A stretch of 64,000 nucleotides of DNA. Origin: Fomes fomentarius (Eukaryota > Basidiomycota > Agaricomycetes > Polyporales > Polyporaceae). Location of the stretch: NCBI GenBank assembly GCA_022606135.1, contig JABYQN010000005.1, forward strand, positions 2,232,001-2,296,000. The letters run 5' to 3'. Shown one piece after another: positions 1-15,865 of this stretch; within the stretch, counting starts at the first letter, position 1; each line of letters begins with the position of its first letter. Under the pieces are notes generated by a model. The model was given only the letters and a program-made list of their open reading frames with translations, was not told where the DNA came from and did no database searches. The translations under genes and the position numbers were made by a program.

Positions 1-753
1 CGGCATGTGTTTCTGGCTCCGTCTGCAACAAGATCAACGACTGTACGTCCGCACGTCATCCATGTCGTTTATGCTGTGCGCAGTTCCGTATATTGACGGA
101 ACCGCAGACTACTCCCAGTGTGTGCCCGGCGCGGAGACGTCTGCTCCTGGAACGTCCGTTCCTCCTACGACAACGACAGCAGTCACGGTGCCGCAGGGAC
201 CGACCACGACGGCCACAGGCGCGGCACCCACAGGGTCGCAGATCCGCGCTGTGGAGGGTCCTGTGTATCATTTCTACCTGCAGAACCAGGGTGGGTACGA
301 CATTGCATCTTGGAGTCGGGGGCAGTCAGTCCGGCACAGCAACACTAACACTGTTGCACCGCCCACGGCCGCATTGCGATTCGCTGACTCCTATTCTCTC
401 TGGCTCGCATCACAGGCGGGGGGCCCGTGCTCGGCCCTGAGTCCTCGTCAGGATACTTCACGATCGGGAGCACGATCTCGCTGAACAACGCAGACGGGAG
501 CAAGCTCTTCCTGAACCTGAACAGCAGCGCGACGACCTCGTACAAACCGCTCACTCTCGACGCGGTTGCGACGACAACGACCTGGGCCCTCGAGGGAGAC
601 ACGATCATTAACACTGCGCCGCGGCAGCTCAACTTCCTGGCGTGCTCCACGAGCGATCGGGCTGTATACGACGTCTACCTCCAAACCGGGGACGATTCGC
701 CCGCAGGCACCTCCTGTTCCTCGGCCACATTGCACCTACCGTGCCTCTGCTGA
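1..753 (+). CDS. Secreted CBM1 protein, 3' end only
   Basis: The window opens inside a CBM1 fungal cellulose-binding module. Exons read 1-42, 108-294 and 417-753, with introns 43-107 and 295-416; phases close only with the donor at 295. The first intron splits the CBM1, joining the segment ending CNKIND to YYSQCVPG, which supplies the usual cysteines and the aromatic residue of the cellulose-binding face. A Thr/Pro/Ser-rich linker of about 40 residues follows, then a roughly 130-residue domain starting near HFYLQNQGG, with GPVLGPESSSGYFTIGS in the middle and HLPCLC at the very end. I have an impression of this C-terminal domain from other basidiomycete CBM1 proteins but cannot name its activity. 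Signal peptide and N-terminus lie outside the window. A role at the cellulose surface is inferred from CBM1. Confidence 0.72.
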
Positions 754-1270
754 AGCGATGCTCGGTGGGACGGTCAGGGCATCCGTGCGAGGGCTGTGGC
801 GTCTCGGGAGACAGTCGATGTAGGAAAGTCGAGTCGGAGTCAGAATCAGAGTGACTTGTAACTGTACGTAGTATACGTCTCGAGCGCAGGATGCGTGACG
901 AGCCAGAATTATGTGACGTGGCTGCGTTTGAGGCGTTGTGTCTCGGAAGTTCTTTGCCATGTGAGCCGGGGCGAGGTCACAGTTCGGTCGGGCCTTCGGC
1001 GTGTATGTTCTCGGCGCGACAGACAAAGGCCCATTCAGCGCCGTGCGATGGATGATCTGTAGGAAATGAAAATGCCAACCGGACGATAGACAGTCAATAG
1101 TGGCCACCTTCGCTGATATTGAATGCCTGCTCACAGTACAGACGCGCGACGCGACGCGTCCCACCAGAATGTCACGTGCAGTGGGGAGGCGATGAGGTCA
1201 AGTATCGGCAAAGGCCGTTGACGGTGGACAGAAACTGAGCGCGGTGCAGTCACCTGCGGACAAGGTGAAG
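754..1270. other. Intergenic, no gene seen
   Basis: This is the 3' flank of the CBM1 gene and the promoter side of the chitinase gene. I see no convincing TATA box, RNA gene or repeat. Confidence 0.5.
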
Positions 1271-3074
1271 ATGCGTTCGACAGAATACGAACCAGTGCCT
1301 ACAGACACACAGCCCTCCTCTCCTCCTCCTCCTCAAAACATCCGCTCTCGTCTCGTCACCCTCCGTAGACTCTTGATCTTCTCCGCGACCATCGTAGTCG
1401 TCTCGCTAGCAGCATACAAGTCCGGCCAGTGGACCGCAGAGAAGAATCTTCTCAATTCAGCAACAGACATCTCATCCGGGAATAGCGAGGCAGAGCTCAC
1501 TGCAAATCCCACATCTACCACGCTCTCTCCAGCTCCCACACCGTCGACAAACGAAACAGACATGTCAGGCGGGAAATACAGTATTGGCTAGTGAGTGTCC
1601 CCTTCAGCTATGTGCGATGCAATTGGGACGCTCTTGCTGAATGTATGCGCACCTCTCAAGCTTCGTCAACTGGTACGTTCTCTCTCACTGCGGCACAAGA
1701 AGTCTCGCTTGACGCGGATCTGCAGGGGCATCTACGGACGGAAGTTCCCACCGTCACTCATCCCAGTAGACGATCTCACGTGCGTTCCCAAATTCTCAAT
1801 TTCCTACTCATTGTAACGCCAGCGCCATAGTCATATCCTATATGCGTTCGCGAACGTCAAGCCCGATAGTGGCGAAGTTTACCTCTCCGATACATGGGCG
1901 GACACCGACATCCACTATCCGGGTGACTCTTGGAACGACAGTGGGAAGAACCTGTACGGTAACTTCAAGGCAGTCTACAAGCTGAAAAAGGCAAACCGTC
2001 ATCTCAAGGTCCTGCTTTCGATCGGTGGCTGGACCTACTCCCCAAACTTCCATCCCGTCATAGTCAACCCCGCGTTGCGGTCGAAGTTCATCGCTTCCTC
2101 GATCCGGCTGCTTGAAGATCACGGACTTGACGGACTTGACGTCGACTACGAGTATCCGCAGAACGATGATCAAGCGCGCGGTTACGTCGCTCTGCTGCGA
2201 GAGCTAAGGGCCGCGCTCGACGCCCACGCAAGCCGCAAAGGTGCCAATTATAGGTTCCTTCTAACTGTGAGCCTACCATCCTTCTTGCTGTGCAGAACGT
2301 GGAGGTAGCTTATATCGCTCACGAAGATCGCGGCCCCGTGCGGTCCGGACAACTACCAAAAACTCCACGCTCGGGAAATGGACCAGTCTCTTGACTTCTG
2401 GAACTTGATGTCGTATGACTTTGGTGAGCAGGGACCCACAATTCATTCATATACTCGTATCTCACTCCTACCTTGACTCCATCTTCCTTTAACCTTCACA
2501 AGCTGGTTCCTGGGACTCAGTCGCCGGTCATCAAGCTAATGTCTTCGGTGGCCCGATCAGCGCATCTCAGGCGATCAACTGGTACATCGCTCAGGGCGTC
2601 CCACGCGACAAGATCGTCATGGGCATCCCACTCTATGGACGAAGCTTCCTGAATACCGACGGCCCAGGAAAGTCATTCCAGGGGCTCGGGGCCGGTAGCT
2701 GGGAGAAAGGTGTCTATGATTATCGTGCATTGCCACTTCCAGGATCGTACGCCTTCCAGGACGATAAAATACTCGCGAGCTGGTCCTACGACTACGAAAA
2801 GAAGGAAATGGTCAGCTACGACAACGAGCAGGTTGCTACTTGGAAGGGCGAGTACATCCGGCGGGAGGGTCTACGGGGCAGTATGTTCTGGGAGCTGAGC
2901 GGGGATAAGGGGTCCTCGCGAGACGGTATGGAGGGCGGTCCTGGGAAGGACCCGCAGCCAGGGCAAAGTCTCGTGGTCGTTGTGAAGAACGCGATGGGCG
3001 AGCTCGATCGGAGTCCTAACTGGCTACAGTACGAAGGGAGCCAGTATGACAACATGAAGGCTGGAATGCCGTAA
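1271..3074 (+). CDS. Membrane-anchored GH18 chitinase
   Basis: Family 18 chitinase, hydrolysing beta-1,4 links of chitin with retention of configuration. Exons: 1271-1590, 1661-1672, 1726-1779, 1831-2266, 2327-2423, 2503-3074; total 1491 nt, 496 residues. The ATG at 1271 is the first in frame. Residues about 34-50 ([16 protein letters not shown]) follow a basic, proline-rich N-terminus and look like a type II signal anchor, leaving the enzyme outside the membrane after a Ser/Thr-rich stalk. The catalytic domain begins GGKYSIGYFVNWGIYGRKF and holds the SIGGW strand and the family motif [10 protein letters not shown], with catalytic Glu present. Later landmarks are [13 protein letters not shown] and SMFWELSGD. 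Exon 2 is only 12 nt. A role in remodelling the fungus's own wall or in mycoparasitism is inference; the anchor favours its own wall. No CBM or LysM is visible. Confidence 0.9.
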
Positions 3075-5404
3075 AGGGAGAGTGAACACCCTGTACTATA
3101 GGTGCGTTATCTGTTATGCCCTGCATCCTCACATCACTGACGTATACATACGATAGTAAGATACGTTTAGATAATCGAACGGACTGTGTATACTAGTCAA
3201 AGAGCAAATCGATCACTGTCATGACGTTAATCAGCGCTCATACATACCTCAAATGTGCTGAATGAACGGCAACACCACGCATAGGAACTTCAAGACGCGT
3301 CTTAGTGTCCTGGCTAATCAGGCTATCATTCGGCATAGTGGACCTTTATTGGGCGCTTCCAGCACGTTCTTGAACAGCTGCCTATTCGGGATTAAACCAC
3401 AAGCGCCCCTTGGCCACAATACCGTAGTCAATCCGCGCTGCGTCGATCCCCTATTTGGCGTTCACTCCTCTCGGATCACCGCATGGGATTGGCAGGGTCT
3501 CATAGCCTATGCTTCACTAGCCCGTCTTTGTCGGTAAGTCGATCATGGCATGAATTCTAGCTTAGCTCACACATCACTCTTACAGCTACCTGCGCACGCT
3601 CTCCCGCGTCGCGCTGCTTGATCATGTTGCATGTGTCATTACATATCGCTTTACATGTGGCCTCTGTTTAGTGTATGCCCCGTCACGTAGCGTACTCTAC
3701 AGCGCCGATCAGATGAGCCTCCGCACCTGCGCTCAGGTACGTACGCACAGACGACGACAATCCGAGTCTATCGGGATTATTGGAGCCGTCACCCGCTCGA
3801 ATATCCGGACGAGTCGATATCGGTGATCTCGTACGAGACGATCGGTATATCTCCGTTCATAACCCGCGCAACGGAATCCAGATATCTCTCTGTCCCGTCG
3901 CCCGGTCAGACCTCCGAAAGCCAGTAGGCCGCGCCCGGAAACCTCTTTGGCCTGAGATGCAGGCAAGGAGCTTGACCGTGCCTGTGACATCTTCTCTTAC
4001 ATTCTCCTTAGGTAAAAGAGGGGTACCGTGGGTTCATGGCCATCCTGGGATGTCTCCGTCCACACACAAGTGCATCCGACTGCATTGACCAGCTGCTGCA
4101 GCCACTATCTTCCGATCCTGATCGCGCGAAGCGCAAGCGCCACTCGTACGTCTGCGACGCTCCTCCTCTCATCTGGATTCCATACCATACTGGAGCGCTC
4201 TGCGTGCGATCGAGGCGGAACGATCATCTTCTCGCAAGCCTGCCACTGGCATATGCGTATGCATCTGCGCTGCGGCGCGCGGCTGCATCATGCCGCGAAC
4301 GACGCGCGACCGCGTGTAAACCGCCTGGCTTGCCGTAGCCTGTCTGGCATTACGGAGCTTCTCCCAGTGCGGCTCTTGCACACGCTTGGCGCTCATCGTC
4401 GTGGCCCACATCTGTGTGCGCAGTGCGATAACTTTGCCGTGCGTGTGACCTTGGAAACCATGTTTAATTTCGGCTTGTAAAAACCGTCTCGAGCAATCCG
4501 CGAAAATGACCGGCCTGGCTCGCGCGCGAGCCTGATCTGCAGAAGTCTCCCAGTCCAGGGCATTCCCTGGCATCCACCGTTCCCCCTCCGCTCGCTCACC
4601 CGCGGCGTCCGACGCGTCCAAGACGATCACAAACTTAGGCTTTCCGCTAGAGGCCCGAGGTGGCCTCGTGCAGCGTGGTACGTGCTATCAGCTGCCCTGC
4701 GCAAGGCCAACGGCTGCTAAAGATGCCACACAAGGGCCAGTGACCGGGAACACCCGCCCCTGAGTCATCCAGTTGCGCGCGCGCCGCAGAGCTTCGCCTC
4801 TTCTCGGAAGACAGGCCCACGCTTCCATAACCATAACGGCCGCATGGTGCTTGAAGCTTGCTGTCTGTGGGGGGCGCGCCAGGCATGCAGGCATGCCTGA
4901 TTGCTGAAACTTTCCAGTGAGGCCCATGCCGACACCTCTCCAAGTCGTCAGTCCGGCTACCGCACACGGCCGCGGCATCCAATCGACCCCATCGTCTGTT
5001 GTAGGTCCACAGGACGAGTGTGATCCACAAGGCAGCCGTGCGGCTTCGCTGTGTGCCTGTCTGCACCCGCGCGCTGCCGTTATTGGGGTTTTTGGTTAGA
5101 TCTCGATTGCGTGCGCGAACGGAAGTGCATGATGGGATAGTACAGCAACGAGGAAAAGACAAGATACAAGTATAGATAGATGATCGGGCTGGGTGGTATG
5201 GACTACACATAGTGGCAGCAAGCATTATTACATACGGGCAAGTGCTTCAAGACATCATACCAATACTGTCCACGTACGTCGCAAAAAGTGGATATCAGCA
5301 CCAAGCAGTCCACGGGGGTATGAGCGGGAGCAGCCGCGGCTACTCGTGTACGAGGCGTTGCAGGTTAAGATCGGTGCATCTGTGATCGAGAGAAATCTCG
5401 AGAA
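3075..5404. other. Intergenic between tail-to-tail genes
   Basis: The region lies between the 3' ends of the chitinase and kinase genes. Several open frames of 90-190 codons exist, such as 4169-4630 (-) and 4647-5225 (-), but their translations show no family motif and overlap one another on both strands. I call no gene here. Confidence 0.5.
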
Positions 5405-9287
<3,883 letters not shown>

Positions 9288-10639
9288 GGAAGTCGAACTC
9301 GGAGTCGTCGTCGTCGTCGACGGCGGCGGGGACGGCGACGGAAGAGATCCAATCCAGTCCGGCACAGGAGCGTCGGACCGCGAGAGGCCCGAATCGGTAA
9401 TCACGTCTGTGACGGCGTGATGCGTGACGTCACTTGTTCCCGCACTGCAACGGCGAGAAGTTGTTGAAGCATGGTTGTCGACGTCGAAGAGCGGTGTCCA
9501 TGGACTCTAACTTGTTCCTCGGGTGAGAATGTGTTGCGCATGGGCAGGTGGTTTCTCCGACTTCCCTTCCGTCCCACCGTAGCCACCACCACACTTCCGG
9601 TCACCTTGCCTCAGCCTCCTACCGATCACAGCTCCGTCAGAATCTGGCCACAGGGCTCGCATCCTTGACCCGCGTCCCGTTAAGTTGCAACGATAGCACA
9701 CCAATCGACAACTCAATCTTCTGACTCGGCTCGCTACGACATCATCGCCATCCGATCGATCTCAAGATTCAGCTAACTACCGAGGCCGTTCAAGCCTCTG
9801 ACACTGATGCTCTAGCATCCATGAAGCCTCGCGAATGTACTCACACTCTTGCCGAAGGCACGGATGTTGTGTCAGAGTCAGAATCCGACTAGAGGTCTCA
9901 GCTTCTGACCTAATTACAAGCGTCTAGCTTCTTGCGCTCCGACAAGAAGACCGCTCGGGTGTCATCCGGCCGGTAAACGAGACCTTCGCCGACTCCCATT
10001 CTGCCTAGAGAGCTCGTCTCTCCCGGAGGGCAAATTACTGCTCCGTATCCACACATCGGGACGAAACCTAGGATCTCGCCGAGCGGTCTACAAACATGAT
10101 GTAGTCACGGCAGGACGACACGAGGCTGATGGTGCCCTATCCGTAGGCATTGCACAGGTTCCTTACTGTGGACTCGAGTCGCTAGACAGGGTCATAAAAC
10201 GCGGCCGTCCTTTTCCTTTTTCGCTATCCCTGATGAGGCCTGCCTGTCGTTTCGCACCTTGCTAGCCTCCCTCCCTGACGTCGAGTCCTCACAGCCTCTG
10301 CCTACGGCTTGCTGTCCAATTCTGCTGATTCCAGCAACGCATTCTCGCTCTCCAGTAACACGCCTGCCCAGTGCCCAACCACGCCTCGTGGTTGCGGACG
10401 TCACATCTCTGCTCCCTGGTGCCCTTGGGTCCATGCTTCACCGCAACGGCTGCCGGTCTCTCTTTCTCGACTTCTCACTGTGTTGGGTGTGTGGTGTCTA
10501 TCCGCACAATCCGGTGTCAACACACACAGGGGGGAATTGCCATGCGCTGGCCTCATAGCTCGGTCCCCTCAAGAAGGTACATATTCAGAGCTGAGAGGGC
10601 TTCCCGACGATCCCAACCAACCCCGCCTTCTTATTTTCC
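9288..10639. other. Divergent intergenic region
   Basis: The promoters and 5' leaders of the kinase (leftward) and homeodomain gene (rightward) should lie here. GTC/GGC triplet-like low complexity occurs near 9305-9345, which is partly possible upstream kinase coding sequence. I see no RNA gene. Confidence 0.45.
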
Positions 10640-12067
10640 ATGTCGAACCATCAACACCCAGAGGAGCACTTTCATTACGGTTGTTTCCCTCGTGCTCCCC
10701 GAAGAGGAACACCAACAGGCAACAATAACAACAACAATACGCGCCGCGGACTATTTCATCTCGGCGGACAGGGTGGGCGAAGTGTCCTCCCTCCTATTCA
10801 CTTTCCGTTTCGAACCTCACGTTCTCCAGGTCTGTTCTCCTTCGGGGTACCTTTTATTGTATGAAGAACTCAATTCCATCTTCTTGAATGCAGCACCTGA
10901 CCCCTCATTATCTGCTCAATTTACCCAGCAAGACCCCACACAGACCGATCCAACTATCGCCCATTTCAGTCAACAGGGTTGGCAAGCTAATCAAGGTATG
11001 CGAGACTTTACCTTGCCCTAGTCGCACACTGACGGCGTCTCCCCCGCTCCGTCTCCCCCGTCCCGTGTCCCCGGTATCCAGTACAAGGACACCAGCAGGC
11101 AGTCACGCCCTTCACTTCTGATCCCCGATACCAGAGTCAACAGGCCGCATACGGCTCATATCCGTCTCGCTCATCGCCGAGCATGATCGCTCCCCACGAT
11201 TCTCGTATATTACCCCCACTTAATCCATCGCAGATGCCCCCACACATCCCCATGACGCCAGCTACCCAAGTCCGCTCGCCCACCGGTGGCTACACAGGCT
11301 ACAACGTCTATCAGCAGCAACAGTCGATGCCCTACGCCTATCCTCCAGATGCTCGTACACTTCCCCCACCCCTCCCCACCCCGTTCGATGCCACATCGCT
11401 GGGTCCTCGACGCGGCTCCCTGGTGGAGAGGTCGAATCCTCTGCGCCCTGGCGTACACGGTGGCTCCCCTTACCCACGCGTTCCCTCCGCCATTCCCGAG
11501 CCCCCGCTCGAGCCCGTCAAGAAGAAGCGCAAACGGGCTGATGCCGAGCAGCTCAAGGTCCTCAATGAGACTTACAACCGAACCGCCTTCCCGTCGACCG
11601 AGGAGCGTATAGAGTTGGCCAAGAAGCTGGGAATGTCCGCGCGTAGCGTACAGATATGGTGCGCTTCTTGTTCCTTTTACGTGTTCATTCAACTGACTGG
11701 CCTTCTGCATTACGGCGTCGACACTGACAGGTTCCAGAACAAGCGGCAAGCAATGCGTCAGAGCTCCCGCCAGGCCGCGGCCAGCGCACCCCCTACGACA
11801 AGCCAGCCATACGCCGCACCGTCACTCTCCACTCCTCAGCCTGCTGCGCCCCTCCCACAGACAGGAGGATACACAACTCACTCGACACCGATGGGACCGT
11901 CGAGTGTCAGCCAAGCTGGTTACGGCACTCCTCGTCCGTCGAGCGACATGGGAGGGATGCACTCCGCGTCAGGCCGCGCGAACCCATCCCCGAGCCCGTC
12001 TTCCCATCGGCGGAGCCATGAGGAGGACCCGCATAGACAGCGGTTCTCCCCTCGCAGTGGGTACTAA
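10640..12067 (+). CDS. Homeodomain transcription factor
   Basis: Exons 10640-10829, 10894-10995, 11082-11658 and 11731-12067; 1206 nt, 401 residues. A typical 60-residue homeodomain follows a basic stretch KKKRKRADAEQ and contains FPSTEERIELAKKLGMSAR and the recognition helix VQIWFQNKRQAMRQ. The third intron interrupts the Trp codon of the WFQN motif. There is no three-residue TALE insertion. The flanks are Pro/Ser/Gln-rich and disordered, with a poly-Asn stretch near residue 30. It is probably a nuclear DNA-binding regulator; related homeobox genes of mushrooms act in dikaryon and fruiting-body development, but its orthology is not settled. The acceptor of exon 3 could be 15 nt or so downstream in the same phase (TACAAG or GACACC start). 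Confidence 0.85.
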
Positions 12068-14479
12068 TCGCGGTAGCATCGCACCTCGCGCTCTCGTCCC
12101 GGACGACGTCCTCGTGTCACCACGACCACTCCGCACCCAACACCACCCCTCCTGCATCGTCATCGTCTTCCGGGCACCACGCGCACAACACGATGCACGA
12201 CGTCTGCAGCACCTACTTCGTCAGCGGCCACGCGCCGTGCCCTCGCCATCGTATCGCCCTGTCGTCATCGTCCGTGTCATCGCTGCGTGGCCTTCGCGTC
12301 TTCTAGAGCGCGGAAGAGCCAACCGTCGTCCTTCGTCCAGCCCGCTCCGTTATTTGCATCGCATGCCCGTATTCTTAACGTAAGACCCAACGCTAAATTC
12401 TCATCGCAGAACACTGCCTTCCCGGACTCTCCGCGGTTACGTTCCGTTCACGTTCCCCCTTTCGCGAATCCCCACCCGTTATCGCACGCCATCTTTGCTG
12501 TCAGCCTCGTCTTTCTCACCCTCACTTCGCCGTTCGCCGTCCCACACGCATGCTCTCACCCGTCGCCATTGCATCGCATTACTTATCTGCCTCTGATCTC
12601 ATCCATCGCATACATCTACTTAGTCCATATCGACACCTAGTGCACCACGTTCCCACATCCATTTCACCGCATTGTATACACCATCCACGTACGCATTCGC
12701 TCTCCTTACTGCACTATTATGTATATCGCACCCCCCCTTGACTTATCGTCTATGTCATTACCTCAGTACCATACTTCCTTCCCGTACTTCCGCGCTCCGT
12801 CCACCTTCCTCTGCACCCCGCTGCGCACTATTTTATTACTCATATACTCTATGCTAATCAGCTCGGGACTATGCTTCTTGTTTATTGGGCCTTGGTCATC
12901 GGTCGGCTACTTACCAGTCTAGAAATTCTACGTCATTAGGGTGCACGTCGGGTGTGTCTGGTGCTAGCAGGCTAGTGCAATATTGGTAGCAATCACTTAC
13001 CAGCTGCAGGTACTCGCTGGCCCCGCTGGAGGTCTGAGATCACTCTAAGTAGCAGATATCCGCACGCGTGCCCCACCCGGGCCACCCCGGCGAGATCGGT
13101 GTGTATCGCCATGATGATGATGCCAGGGACACAGACAGACACGCAGTGGCACGTACTTTAAGTGACCTAAGTAGTATCATATCAACACCCATGCCACTGT
13201 GGCACGAGCCGCAGACCGGCCACAGTCCACATGTCATGGTTCAGATCAGTCGGCCCCATCCGCGGACTCTCTAGATCTTCTTCTGAGTCCTCGAGAGGCG
13301 TGGCGACGGCGTCGACAACACGCGGGACACGAACTCTTCGAAGGAGTTCGGGTTCGCAACATTCTTCGACGCCCCGCATCCAGCCCCGGGCATCGACGCC
13401 GTCCACACTCCACATGGCCGGAGCAAAGAGCGTCAGGATCCAGTGCTTCTGGCTTGGAAGCTGAAGTATAAGAACGGGCTCAAGCGAACCTCATGCCGTG
13501 AGTCGCAAGATTCCGAATCCAATCGCCCAGCGCGCGGATCCGGATCTACGCGCTCGCTTGGACCCGAGCGACTCGGTGTAGGATTCGGAGCGCTATGTCG
13601 ACAGTTGGACCGTGTATCCTGCACGCTCCCAACGCCACTTGCCTGTATACGCACGCGTACCTAGCACGTACAGAACACCCGCGGGCGATCCAGGCAATAC
13701 ATATCCAGGTATTCACAAGCCCGTCAGTTGCCAACTTCGTTCCGATGTCGACGCACATCCCAAGGTGGCCGTCATGCGTGATCCACGGTCCCACGGATGC
13801 GAATAGGATTTAGAAGTTCAAAGTACGTACTCAGTCGTAAGCGTTTCGTGCAGTGGCCCTGGACGGCTGAAATGGTTGTTGCGCGCCTCGGAGGCTCGGA
13901 GGAAGCTGAGTACGGACAAACAGTATCACACTCACACTGACCGGGACTCACTCCACCTCGGCATGCTGCAGGTCACCCGTGCTGCTCGAACTCTAGGTCG
14001 CCGTCGATCCGCACTGTTGGATGGAAGCGTCGGGCATGTGGTGTGTGGCCATGAGCGCATGGGCGGAACTTGCAAGCACACGACGATCGGTCTGGGTCTT
14101 GTGTTCGACCTCGAGCGCAGGCAGACATCCAATATCATTGTAGGCCTGTACAATCGTGCGGTGCGTGCATGCATGCATCGACGTATGGATAGCATGTAGG
14201 CGGGAGAGCGAGGAGAAATCAACAGAATAGCACGTGCCCAAAAATCGATCTTAGGCAGGCGAGGCAATAGCGCGAATGGGAGTCTACCCATCCATGAAGA
14301 AACAGCAGACAACATCCAAGATCCCGGTCATCCAGTGCTTTGCAAAAGCAAATCCGGGACCTCGAACAAGGCAACTTGGGCCTGGCAAACGCACATTAGC
14401 ATACATATTCAACGCTCAGTACGAAAAAGTCCGCGGTGCACTGTGACGGCGACTCACACATGGAAAAGACGCAAGGAAA
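12068..14479. other. Intergenic; pyrimidine-rich 12.1-12.9 kb
   Basis: The first 800 bases after the homeodomain gene are strongly C/T-rich on the + strand and read open in several frames for that reason alone; part may be 3' UTR. The remainder, to the LPMO stop at 14480, shows only short unrelated frames. No gene is called. Confidence 0.45.
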
Positions 14480-15865
14480 TCAGTGGTGCCGCTTGGCGTG
14501 GTGGGAGATACGGCGCTTGACCATGCCGCGACGGCGTTTGGTCGAGCACCTGCCCGTCGACGCGGGGGCCGAGGAGGTGGCGATCGACGTCGCCTGGGAA
14601 CCTTCAGACTCGGTCGGAAACGACGTAGGCTGGGTGACCTTCGTCGATGAGACTGAAGGGGTGACCGACGCGTGGGTAGAGGACGACGCGTGGGTAGAGG
14701 ACACGTGGGTAGAGGACGCGTGTCCTGCGGAGGAAGAGGATTCGGGTTCCTCGGAGCCAGTGTTGGAACCGGAACCACTGCTGGAGCCCGAGAACGCAAC
14801 TGCGGGGCCAGGGATAGTGAACTTCTTGAAGTTGTTGTCCCAGATGTCGGGCCACTTGACGCTGTTGTAGAGGCCCGGGATAGAGACAAGCTCATCGCCA
14901 GACGGAACCTTGCCACCACTGCCCGTCACCTTGACCTGACTACAGTACATTGTCAATCACACATTGAAGAAACTCCGTCGACGGGACAACGTACGCGCAG
15001 CTGGGGTAGTACTGAGGCTCGCCAGTAGAGTGAAGAGCAACGCTGTTGCGAGGTCAGCGTTCGTCCACAATTGGGACTAGTAGGGATAGTAACGGTACGT
15101 ACATTGAGTGACGGACTAGCTACAGATTTGAGTTCTTTGTCTGAGTAACTCATTTCTCACAAACCAGGGGAACAGAAAACTCACGTATTCACCGGCCTTG
15201 AGCTCGGCAGGAATGGTGCTGGTCCACTGAGCGCCGTTCTCAATGAGCTGAGTTGCGGCCCACTTGCCGTTGGAATAACCGGCAGCGTCGATCTTGAACC
15301 ACTTGGCGTTCGACGCATCGAACTTGGAGCAGTCACCGTTGCAAGAGGTCATGTAGGTGTCAACCGGGCCCATATGGTCGCTAGGCCACTGTGTGGTTTA
15401 TAAGTCAACATCTAAGTTTCAGACGTGACCGGAGCGAGGTTACGCACGTTCACCCAGTCGAAAGTGATCTTGCTTCCGGCAGGAGCGGTCGCAATAGCGC
15501 CCGCAGGAGACTCGCCACCCTTATTGCAAGCAATATCGGCGGAAGTCGCAGACATGACTATGAAACATCCAATTGAGGAACGGTTGATTTCTCTGAACAC
15601 GATGAATCACTCACCGGGACCGTCATCAGGGACCTTCCTGACGATTCGCTTGGGAATAGGCGATTCGTACCTGCGTCATAAATGTCAAGTTTATACAGCG
15701 CCTAAATTTCGGAGCGCACAAAACGCACGGATCGGTAAACGGAAGCCATCCGGAATAGTTCTTGCCGCCAACATCGAGCGAGTGAACGTAACCGTGCGCG
15801 TTAACAGCGGTGGGCGCAACGAGGACAGCGGCGAGGGCAAGGAGGGAGAAGGTAGACGAGAACAT
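14480..15865 (-). CDS. AA9 lytic polysaccharide monooxygenase
   Basis: Copper-dependent oxidase that cleaves cellulose or related glucans outside the cell. Exons 15729-15865, 15615-15670, 15448-15557, 15185-15388, 15103-15119, 14995-15042 and 14480-14939; 1032 nt, 343 residues. A 23-residue signal peptide ends at NA|HGYVHSL, so cleavage exposes His1 of the copper brace. The second brace His is in WPSDHMGPVDTYM. The segment LVRHSIVALHSTGEPQYYPSC carries the conserved secondary-sphere His and the Gln and axial Tyr of the active site; its first residues come from a 17-nt exon. After the catalytic domain there is a Ser/Thr-rich tail of about 80 residues ending in a basic, His-rich stretch (KRRRGMVKRRISHHAKRHH). 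There is no CBM1. Substrate and C1/C4 regioselectivity cannot be read from this. Confidence 0.93.

Noticed and set aside
11210..11749. 179-codon minus-strand frame over the homeodomain gene
   Set aside because: It runs antisense through the homeodomain and its intron; composition is a mirror of the coding strand.
14436..14870. 144-codon open frame on the + strand, rich in Glu/Asp
   Set aside because: It is the antisense shadow of the Ser/Thr-rich LPMO tail and has no motif of its own.
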